DNA of 12,053 bases, taken from Spirochaetaceae bacterium (GTDB taxonomy: Bacteria > Spirochaetota > Spirochaetia > SZUA-6 > Fen-1364). Position 1 is the first letter of the stretch. Each line of letters begins with the position of its first letter. A program made the position numbers and the translations under genes. The notes beneath the pieces are model-generated. The model was given only the letters and a program-made list of their open reading frames with translations, was not told where the DNA came from and searched no databases. Location: NCBI GenBank assembly GCA_003170115.1, contig PMZS01000325.1, positions 1-12,053 on the forward strand, read 5' to 3'. Positions 7,074 to 12,053 of the stretch are shown in pieces.

Positions 7074-7667
7074 ATGTTCGCTCCACGCCCATGCGCGGAA
7101 AAAGGATGCAATCGTCCCGCCCTGTCCGGTTCCCCGTGCTGTATTGTGCACACTTCCGACGCCGCTCAACTTGTCGCGGGCCTTCTCCAGCGAAACGCCG
7201 GAGAAATCATCCTGCGGGACCTGGACCTTCCGGGCATCCATATCGAGGATGCCGACCTCTCCGGCGCGGACATTTCGGGATGCAGGCTCACAGCCGCGAC
7301 ATTCGTGCGGGTGAATCTGTCCTCGGCGCGCATACATCTCTCGTTTCTCGATCGGGCGACCTTCGAAGACTGCGATTTTTCAGGGGCGGTCACGCAGAAC
7401 TCGGTTTTCGCAGGCTCCCGTCTCCGGGGATGCTCCTTCGAGGGCTCCGAGATCGTCCAGGTCAATTTCCTCGGCATTCAGGGCGAGCATGTCAAATTCG
7501 ATCATTCGAACCTCTACGGCTCGCGATTCACCGGAGCCGTCCTGGAATCGGTGAGCATGTGTGACTGCAATCTCACGCGGGCGTTTTTCGACCTCCTGCA
7601 CAGGAACACCGTCGATTTCCGCTCTTCCAACACGAACGAGGCGGTCTTCCAGGAGCGGCTGGGGTGA
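7074..7667 (+). CDS. Pentapeptide-repeat protein with N-terminal Cys/His knuckle
   Basis: A 197-residue protein with two parts. Residues 7-26 hold C7-X4-C12-X9-C22-C23-X2-H26, which can supply a four-ligand metal knuckle (C7, C12, C22 or C23, H26). From ~50 to ~190 the chain runs in five-residue steps with Leu or Phe at the centre (for example ADLSG ADISG, DCDFS, HSNLYGSRF), the signature of a right-handed quadrilateral pentapeptide helix. Such proteins are binding scaffolds; some (Qnr, MfpA) mimic DNA and bind gyrase, but nothing here shows that role. No signal peptide or membrane span is seen. The frame is open upstream to 6894, but the ATG at 7074 is chosen because earlier starts (7011, 6894) run into the divergent zinc-protein gene; its ribosome binding site is weak (AGGT, 13 bases upstream). 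It is coupled to the downstream hydrolase by a GTGA overlap. Confidence 0.85.
   Translation: MFAPRPCAEKGCNRPALSGSPCCIVHTSDAAQLVAGLLQRNAGEIILRDLDLPGIHIEDADLSGADISGCRLTAATFVRVNLSSARIHLSFLDRATFEDCDFSGAVTQNSVFAGSRLRGCSFEGSEIVQVNFLGIQGEHVKFDHSNLYGSRFTGAVLESVSMCDCNLTRAFFDLLHRNTVDFRSSNTNEAVFQERLG
7651..7655 (+). promoter_or_regulatory. Strong ribosome binding site deciding the GTG start of the hydrolase
   Basis: AGGAG, eight bases before the GTG at 7664, lies inside the last codons of the pentapeptide gene. It is one of the clearest Shine-Dalgarno sequences in the window and supports the GTG start over the ATG at 7691 (residue 10). Confidence 0.7.
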
Positions 7668-8233
7668 AGTTTTTTTCTCTTTTTTCCCGGATGGGATTCT
7701 CGAACACCTATCTCGTGGGTCCTGACGACGGCGGAGATGCCGTCCTCGTGGACCCGGGAGTATTCGATGCCCCGCTGCTCCAGGCCGTGGAAGAGCATCA
7801 GTTGTACGTGCGCTCCATCCTTATCACTCACGCGCACAACGCGCATATCAATGGGATTCGCGCGCTTTTGAAGGTGTACAGCGCGGAGATTTATGCAAAC
7901 CAGCCCAGCGTGCTGGATTTTCCCGCTCACCATGTTCAGGACGGTGACAAACTTCTGCTCGGCGAATTCAACGTCCGGGTCATGGAAACTCCCGGGCACT
8001 CCATCGATTCCCTGTGCTTCATGCTGGGTCACATTGTTTTCACGGGCGACACGCTTTCCGCGGGGGGAACGGGAGCCACCCGTGACGGATATGCGCGCGC
8101 AGTGCTCCTGGAATCAGTAAGGCGGAAGCTCCTGCCTCTCGGCGATGAGGTGTTGATATTTCCCGGCCACGGTCCGCCCACCAAGATAGGGATCGAGAAG
8201 CTTTACAATCCGCTGCTGGGAGAAAAACTTTGA
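7664..8233 (+). CDS. Metallo-beta-lactamase-fold hydrolase lacking the motif Asp
   Basis: A 189-residue single-domain protein of the metallo-beta-lactamase superfamily (glyoxalase II-like size). Beta strands and VDPG (29-32) lead to the motif H56-A-H58-N-A-H61, then H112 (TPGHS), D129 (TGDTL) and H169 (PGHG). All ligands of the two-metal site are present except the aspartate of HxHxDH, which is alanine (A60). That Asp normally binds the second metal, so the enzyme may use one metal, use another residue, or have changed chemistry. Substrate unknown; hydrolysis of a thioester such as a glutathione-type adduct is only a fold-level guess. No signal peptide is seen. GTG start with a strong ribosome binding site and a GTGA overlap with the pentapeptide gene, so the two are made together. 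The 3' end overlaps the convergent pseudouridine synthase gene by 31 bases. Confidence 0.9.
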   Translation: MKFFSLFSRMGFSNTYLVGPDDGGDAVLVDPGVFDAPLLQAVEEHQLYVRSILITHAHNAHINGIRALLKVYSAEIYANQPSVLDFPAHHVQDGDKLLLGEFNVRVMETPGHSIDSLCFMLGHIVFTGDTLSAGGTGATRDGYARAVLLESVRRKLLPLGDEVLIFPGHGPPTKIGIEKLYNPLLGEKL

Positions 8234-9159
8234 AGCTGCCGGATCACGCCGCGAAACCTCTCCGGCATCGGTGAAAGAAACGTGCGAGGCTCAGTTTCTC
8301 CCGGCAACACAATGGAGAGACTCCGTGCGTGGAGCATGAGCGTCGCCCCGGGAAACCGAGCGTCCCGGCTGCCGTACAGGGGGTCGCCGAGGATTGGCGT
8401 CCCCAGCCGCCGCATGTGCACCCGCAACTGGTGCGTACGGCCGGTACGCGGCACAAGCACGACCAGCCCGCAGGACCCGTCCGGGGTACGGTAGGTTCGA
8501 ATCACCCTGTAGAGTGTAAGAGCGCTTCTTCCGCCCTTCTCGACCCACGTGAAACGCGTGCGCTCGCGGGGATCCCTGGCAAGCCTGGCTTCCACCCTGC
8601 CTGCCGTACCCGGCGGGACTCCGAGGGTGACCGCGATGTAGCGTTTCCGCGCGGCGCGATCGTGGAACTGTTGAGCGAGAAATGCGTGCGCCTCGGGATT
8701 TTTCGCCGCAATGATGACTCCCGAAGTGTCCTTGTCGAGACGGTGCACGATGCCCGGCCGGGCATCTTCCGCGGGGAATCGCTCCGTGATCCCATGGCAG
8801 TGAAAAAGAAGCGCGTTCAGCATGGTGCCCGACCGGTTCCCGCTGCCCGGGTGCACCACCATGCCCTGGGGTTTGTCGAGAACGATCACGTTCTCATTCT
8901 CGAAAATCACGCAGAGAGGAATATCTTCCGGCAGCAGGTCGCTCGGAGGCGGATCGACGTAGCTCATCGTGACAACGTCTCCGCGCCTCACCTTGCGCGC
9001 CAGCCTGGAGGGAACGCCGTTCACGGCGATTTCAAGGATGCGACCCCGTGCCTGGCTGCGTGAAAAAAGGCCAAGCCTCTCGGACACGTACACGTCCAGC
9101 CGCATTCCCACGTCGGGTGCAAGCTCGACCCTGCACTCAATGACTCGGGGAGCGTTCAT
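8203..9159 (-). CDS. RluA/RluD-family pseudouridine synthase
   Basis: A 318-residue RNA pseudouridine synthase, most likely acting on 23S rRNA as RluD or RluC do. The N-terminal S4 RNA-binding domain covers ~18-65 (MRLDVYVSERLG onward), followed by the catalytic domain with DKPQGMVVHPG (95-105), HRLDKDTSG (139-147, catalytic Asp D142) and RTGRTHQLRVH in the C-terminal half. The layout and length fit RluD best, but RluC cannot be excluded, so no symbol is given. The ATG at 9159 is chosen because it directly precedes the S4 domain; it overlaps the upstream membrane-protein gene by 23 bases. The frame is open back to 9243, but those 28 extra residues are unlike the family. It is the last gene of its run and converges on the metallo-hydrolase gene, with no room for an ordinary terminator between them. 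Confidence 0.93.
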   Translation of the reverse strand: MNAPRVIECRVELAPDVGMRLDVYVSERLGLFSRSQARGRILEIAVNGVPSRLARKVRRGDVVTMSYVDPPPSDLLPEDIPLCVIFENENVIVLDKPQGMVVHPGSGNRSGTMLNALLFHCHGITERFPAEDARPGIVHRLDKDTSGVIIAAKNPEAHAFLAQQFHDRAARKRYIAVTLGVPPGTAGRVEARLARDPRERTRFTWVEKGGRSALTLYRVIRTYRTPDGSCGLVVLVPRTGRTHQLRVHMRRLGTPILGDPLYGSRDARFPGATLMLHARSLSIVLPGETEPRTFLSPMPERFRGVIRQLQSFSPSSGL

Positions 9160-9529
9160 TGATCCGGCCAAGGAGGAAGTCGATTCCCGCAATGACCATG
9201 GAGAGAGAAACGGCCGACAACGCCAGCCAGAGCGTCTCTTCACCCGAGTACGACACGGCCGCGCCGGAGCCCAAAGGCCATGGCGCGTAGCTCGGGTTGA
9301 AATTATTGGACACGTACCGAACCGTGTCGTACGCTTCCAGCGTCGCGAACAGCGTGAAAGGGAAGGAACCCACGAAAACCGCCGCCCCCCGCCACGCCTC
9401 TTTCATCCAGGTCTGAAACTCTTCGGGCGTATAGGGCTGCGGCGTGCGGTCCTGGGCAGTGGCCAGCCCGGTCAGGACGAGCAGGAGCGCAATGGCAATG
9501 AACGCCCCACGAATTGTCTTTCCGATCAC
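9137..9529 (-). CDS. Secreted or membrane protein, unknown function
   Basis: A 130-residue uncharacterised protein. Residues 1-25 look like a cleavable signal peptide: Lys/Arg at 4-7, a hydrophobic core at 9-22 and ATA before Q26. Two further hydrophobic stretches, ~48-65 (RGAAVFVGSFPFTLFATL) and ~100-120 (LWLALSAVSLSMVIAGIDFLL), are likely membrane spans. The loop between them is rich in aromatic residues and Asn (YDTVRYVSNNFNPSYAPWPLG) and looks like the conserved core. I recall similar sequences in spirochaetes but no function. GTG start at 9529 sharing GTGA with the yggS stop, with GGGGGA about eight bases upstream; the 3' end overlaps the pseudouridine synthase gene by 23 bases. Nothing in it suggests that it belongs to the upstream ECF transporter. 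Confidence 0.85.
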   Translation of the reverse strand: MIGKTIRGAFIAIALLLVLTGLATAQDRTPQPYTPEEFQTWMKEAWRGAAVFVGSFPFTLFATLEAYDTVRYVSNNFNPSYAPWPLGSGAAVSYSGEETLWLALSAVSLSMVIAGIDFLLGRINERSPSH

Positions 9530-10218
9530 CTCGTCCCCCGGATGCCGAACAAGGCCGTTCCCAGGCGTACGAGCGTTGAACCTTCTTCTATGGCCAGCTC
9601 GAAGTCCCCCGACATGCCCATGGAAAGTGTGTCGAATCCCGACAGACCGGGCCGGACTTCGTCAAACAGGGAGCGAAGCTGTGCGAAGGCGGCACGGATT
9701 TTCTGCGGATCGTCCGTGAGGGGTCCCACTGTCATCAAGCCTTTCAGCCGGAGCAGGGGCAGCTTCCTGACCGCGTCCAGTCCGGCGAGCAGCTCGTCGC
9801 AGGTGCGGAAGCCCGACTTGGAATCCTCGCCGCTCGTGTTCAGCTCCAGCAGCACGTCGATCGGTGCACCGCGCTCGGCACACCGCGCATCCAGGGCCTC
9901 CGCGGTGTGCATGCTGTCGATGGACTGCACGCAGGCAAAGAGAGCGGCCGCCGCCCGTGCCTTGTTCGTCTGGAGGTGGCCGATAAGGTGTGTTTCGCAC
10001 GGCACCGGCAGGTCAGCGAACTTTGCTTCGGCCTCCTGGACCCTATTCTCGCCGAAAAGCGACAAGCCCGCACCGAGCGCTTCCTGAACCACCTCGCGAG
10101 GGAAACCCTTTGTCACCGCCATGAGCCTCACGTCCGCCGAAGCGCGTCCTGCCTTTCGGGCGGCCGCCTCGATGCGGGATCGGACATCGGCAAGGCTCTC
10201 GGCGAGTGTCTTCACCAT
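9526..10218 (-). CDS. yggS: YggS/PLPBP-family pyridoxal-5'-phosphate homeostasis protein
   Basis: YggS proteins bind pyridoxal 5'-phosphate in an alanine-racemase-like barrel without known catalysis and help balance vitamin B6 and amino-acid pools. The 230 residues match the family in length and motifs: the PLP lysine in AVTKGFP (K37), GENRVQEA, HLIGHLQTNK, the SGEDSKSGF segment, and the phosphate-binding end MGMSGDFELAI..GSTLVRLG. The ATG at 10218 is chosen; a GTG at 10224 would add two residues and is possible. The start overlaps the ECF S-component stop by seven bases and the stop overlaps the next gene by four. In many bacteria this gene sits near proC, sepF or yggT; here it directly follows an ECF uptake module, which raises the possibility of a B6-vitamer link (inference only). 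Confidence 0.95.
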   Translation of the reverse strand: MVKTLAESLADVRSRIEAAARKAGRASADVRLMAVTKGFPREVVQEALGAGLSLFGENRVQEAEAKFADLPVPCETHLIGHLQTNKARAAAALFACVQSIDSMHTAEALDARCAERGAPIDVLLELNTSGEDSKSGFRTCDELLAGLDAVRKLPLLRLKGLMTVGPLTDDPQKIRAAFAQLRSLFDEVRPGLSGFDTLSMGMSGDFELAIEEGSTLVRLGTALFGIRGTR

Positions 10219-10739
10219 TTCCACTGGCGGACGGGCGGGTACGCCCGGATCACCGCTGCGGCCACCAGGATCCCCAGCACGACCCCCGCCCCGCCCTGGA
10301 TGATGTTGCCCGGTACCTCCGTGAGCGCCGGACCTGCTCCTTCAAGGAATACCCCTGCGAGCAGATACCCGCCGGCCATGATGATCATTCCCACGATTCC
10401 GCCAAGACACTGCAGCAGGATATTGCGGGGCCGGACCTGGACGATGAGCCCTATGAGAAGGCCCTGCAGGCCATGGACAATGAGAGAGATGGGAGCCCAG
10501 AATGCGTATGGGCCGCTGAGAATGTCTGCGAGCGCGGTTCCAAGCCCTCCTGCGAGCGCGGCGGAAAAAGGTCCCAGGGTGAGGGCCGAGAAAACGATTG
10601 CCACGTCGCCAAGGTTGATGTATCCCCGGGCAGGCAGGGGAATCTGGACAACGCGTGTGAGAACCGTTGTGACCGCGGCCAGTATTGCTATTGATGCTAT
10701 CCGAAACGCGGGTGAAACCGATGGTTTTTGGTCGTTCAT
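10212..10739 (-). CDS. ECF transporter S component (substrate-binding membrane protein)
   Basis: A 175-residue, very hydrophobic protein with about six membrane spans, the usual size and shape of an S component, which captures a vitamin-like substrate and docks onto EcfT with its two ATPases. ARGYINLGDVAIVFSALTLG (38-57), then GGLGTALADIL (64-74) and FWAPISLIVHGLQGLLIG (80-97), match the pattern of the broad riboflavin/hydroxymethylpyrimidine-type S-component family (PF07155-like). The AAVTT segment near 21-25 resembles the helix-1 AxxxA contact with EcfT. The substrate cannot be settled; riboflavin, a thiamine or B6 precursor and others remain open. ATG at 10739; an ATG three codons upstream (10748) lies inside a perfect TATAAT. 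It is 46 bases downstream of ecfT and overlaps yggS by seven bases. Confidence 0.88.
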   Translation of the reverse strand: MNDQKPSVSPAFRIASIAILAAVTTVLTRVVQIPLPARGYINLGDVAIVFSALTLGPFSAALAGGLGTALADILSGPYAFWAPISLIVHGLQGLLIGLIVQVRPRNILLQCLGGIVGMIIMAGGYLLAGVFLEGAGPALTEVPGNIIQGGAGVVLGILVAAAVIRAYPPVRQWKW

Positions 10740-10746
10740 GCATCTC

Positions 10747-10775
10747 ATTATACGGGAAAACCCGCCGAGCACCAA
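10747..10775 (-). promoter_or_regulatory. Possible promoter before the ECF S component, with a small inverted repeat
   Basis: On the minus strand a perfect TATAAT (10752-10747) has TTGGTG (10775-10770; three of six to TTGACA) 17 bases upstream. The spacer holds CGGG-AAAA-CCCG (10753-10764), a four-base-pair inverted repeat that could be a small operator or chance. The ATG of the S component lies seven bases after the -10, so a transcript from here would be nearly leaderless. It would let the S component, yggS and the downstream genes be expressed without the ATPase and EcfT. Confidence 0.42.
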
Positions 10776-10785
10776 GAGATTCTGA

Positions 10786-11556
10786 TCACCAGCGGAAGAA
10801 TACCGGCCAGAGCAGGGCGGCCGAGGCAGCCGCGAGCACAAGCATGTCTCCGACAAGAGCACGCCCCTTCTTCAGCTCGGCATAAGAAGTGCGCGCGTTG
10901 CGGCGCCCGAATCCCCTGCTCTCCAACGCCATGGCCAGGGCCGGGATCCCTTTGACCGCCTCGATAAGGACCGAGGTGAGGACCGGTCCATACGTCTCCA
11001 CGATCCGCCGCCGCCGACGTCTGCCGTCAAGCCCCGACCGGAGCCGGTGGGCATCCACGACGTTGTGCCAGGTCGCGGCCAGTGATGGGATCGTCCGAAG
11101 AGTGATCGTCATCACCAGGCACGCGGCGTACGGAAGCCCGAACCATCGCAGGCTGAGCACCATGTCATCCAGAGCAACCGTGCGCACGACGGCAAAGAAA
11201 CCGAACGTGATCCCGAGGAAACGCAAGAGCAGGACCAGGGTCATGTTGAGCCCCTCTGTCGTCACGAGGGTGATGTCGACGACGCGTAAGACGGGAAGGC
11301 CGGCTCGGTGAAAGGGGGCCGTGAGCAGGGAAATGAGGATGAGGATCGGCCACAGTGTCTTCAAGGGCGGAAGCAATTGCGCCGGGCCAAGAAAAAAGGC
11401 GATGACAGCGACGATCGACGCAGTGAAGACAAGGAGCACCCAGGGGGCGGATGGCAGAAAGAACGCGATGAGCACCACGATCAGGAAAAGCATCTTGGGG
11501 CGCGGGTCCAGCCGGTGCAGGGCACTGTTTCCGGGCCGGTAGAACTCAACGATCAC
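10786..11556 (-). CDS. ecfT: EcfT, transmembrane coupling component of an ECF transporter
   Basis: EcfT is the membrane scaffold that passes ATPase movement to the S component. The 256 residues show the usual plan: a short N-terminal lead with LDPRPK (16-21), four to five hydrophobic spans (~22-57, 66-82, 105-127, 136-155), a basic cytoplasmic segment (DGRRRRRRI, 177-185) and a final span near 235-253. The two coupling motifs, normally Ala-Arg-Gly, read LRS (172-174 in AHRLRSG) and SRG (213-215 in ESRGFG), so both arginines are kept but neighbours differ. GTG start at 11556 sharing GTGA with the ATPase stop; no clear ribosome binding site is seen, consistent with coupled translation. The next gene is the S component, so the A-T-S order forms a dedicated rather than shared module. 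Confidence 0.92.
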   Translation of the reverse strand: MIVEFYRPGNSALHRLDPRPKMLFLIVVLIAFFLPSAPWVLLVFTASIVAVIAFFLGPAQLLPPLKTLWPILILISLLTAPFHRAGLPVLRVVDITLVTTEGLNMTLVLLLRFLGITFGFFAVVRTVALDDMVLSLRWFGLPYAACLVMTITLRTIPSLAATWHNVVDAHRLRSGLDGRRRRRRIVETYGPVLTSVLIEAVKGIPALAMALESRGFGRRNARTSYAELKKGRALVGDMLVLAAASAALLWPVFFRW

Positions 11557-12053
11557 AGCAGCACCGCTTCGCCGCCCAGTGCCTCCACCGATTCAAAGCG
11601 CCCGCGTCTCGCATCGCCCGTGATCCTCCCTTCATTCATCACGAGAACCCGGTCGCACGCCGCCTTCGCCAGGGCAAGGTCATGGGTGATCAGCACGATA
11701 CCGGGCACGCGGGAGGCCAGCGCATCAATCAGCGATTCAACTTCCCGGTAGGAGAGCCCGGAATCTATTTCGTCGAGAATGAGCAGGTCGCGGGAGAGCA
11801 GAAAGTAGGTGGCTGCCTGCAGCCTCCGACGCGCCCCATAGCTCAGGAGAGCGGGCGGCGCGTCCAGGTCCGGCAGCCCGAAGACGCGCGCGGCCTCCTC
11901 GACTCGGGATTCGATCTCGCGCCGCTCCGCGTGCTCTCGACGCAATCCGAGGCTGAGCTCTTCACGCACGCTCGGCAGGTAGATCTGGTGGTCGGGGTTC
12001 TGAAACAGGTATCCGATCCTCGAGCAAAGCTCGTCCGCTCGCAGGTTCCCATA
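11553..12053 (-). CDS. ecfA: ECF-type ABC ATPase (EcfA/CbiO family), N-terminus off window
   Basis: The last 166 residues of an ABC ATPase that should power the EcfT/S pair. The visible part starts just before the Q-loop (YLFQNPDHQIYLPSV; Q18), typical of EcfA and CbiO, then shows Walker B with catalytic glutamate (LLILDE, 90-95), the D-loop (SGLSY) and the H-loop (ITHD, H124). The signature expected as LSGGQ reads LSYGA (70-74), so the second Gly and the Gln are changed. Only ~42 residues follow the H-loop, roughly half what I expect for EcfA, so the C-terminal dimerisation region appears short. Walker A lies beyond base 12053. The chain could be one subunit of an EcfA pair or the second half of a fused double-ABC protein; the window cannot tell. 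The stop overlaps the ecfT GTG by four bases. Confidence 0.9.
   Translation of the reverse strand, partial: YGNLRADELCSRIGYLFQNPDHQIYLPSVREELSLGLRREHAERREIESRVEEAARVFGLPDLDAPPALLSYGARRRLQAATYFLLSRDLLILDEIDSGLSYREVESLIDALASRVPGIVLITHDLALAKAACDRVLVMNEGRITGDARRGRFESVEALGGEAVLL

Noticed and set aside
7074..7667. Qnr-type quinolone resistance protein.
   Set aside because: The pentapeptide fold alone does not show gyrase protection, and the Cys/His knuckle and the neighbouring hydrolase do not fit Qnr.
8237..8267. Inverted repeat TGCCGGA ... TCCGGCA just after the hydrolase stop, as a terminator.
   Set aside because: The stem is seven pairs around a 17-base loop, no T-run follows, and the site is inside the coding part of the pseudouridine synthase gene.
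8329..9063. Plus-strand open frame opposite the pseudouridine synthase.
   Set aside because: The minus strand encodes an intact S4 domain and HRLDKDTSG across the same bases; the plus-strand frame has no family features.
10740..10785. Riboswitch before the ECF S component.
   Set aside because: The 46-base gap is too short for known vitamin riboswitches and holds only a four-pair inverted repeat.

Overview
The window is compact, GC-rich bacterial chromosomal DNA. It carries thirteen protein genes: eleven on the minus strand in two tightly packed runs, and a two-gene plus-strand unit between them. I see no tRNA, rRNA, CRISPR array, insertion sequence, phage gene or long repeat, and no gene-free stretch longer than about 60 bases. 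My best guess at the source is a spirochaete (Spirochaetota), possibly a free-living or uncultured one. This rests on recall rather than a search: the DSGVGGLPYL opening of MurI, the small secreted or membrane protein at 9137-9529, the 84-residue membrane protein before uvrA and the unusual metallo-hydrolase all resemble proteins I associate with that phylum. Treat the placement as moderate to low confidence.

Right-hand minus-strand run (12053 down to 8203): an ABC ATPase of the ECF type (N-terminus off the window), an EcfT transmembrane protein, an ECF substrate-binding membrane protein, a YggS/PLPBP pyridoxal-phosphate protein, an uncharacterised membrane protein and an RluD-type pseudouridine synthase. 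Apart from a 46-base gap before the S component, every junction overlaps by 4 to 23 bases. The three ECF genes should form one vitamin-type uptake system whose substrate cannot be read from sequence. YggS follows directly, which makes a B6 link tempting but unproven.

Middle plus-strand pair (7074-8233): a pentapeptide-repeat protein with an N-terminal Cys/His knuckle, joined by a GTGA overlap to a metallo-beta-lactamase-fold hydrolase that lacks the usual motif aspartate. The hydrolase gene runs tail-to-tail into the pseudouridine synthase gene with 31 shared bases.

Left-hand minus-strand run (7025 down to 1): a small eight-cysteine zinc-ribbon protein, glutamate racemase (murI), the ribosome-assembly GTPase rsgA, mutS2, a one-span membrane protein and uvrA (C-terminus off the window). 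This run mixes cell-wall precursor supply, ribosome maturation, MutS2 (recombination control or ribosome rescue) and nucleotide excision repair. Overlaps of 4 to 11 bases link most of the genes; a 57-base gap with a promoter-like sequence separates mutS2 from the last two.

The window is mainly housekeeping. The points most worth a second look are the aspartate-less metallo-hydrolase paired with the knuckle/pentapeptide protein, the degenerate ECF ATPase, the changed Smr motif in MutS2 and two promoter-like sequences placed so that transcripts would be almost leaderless.
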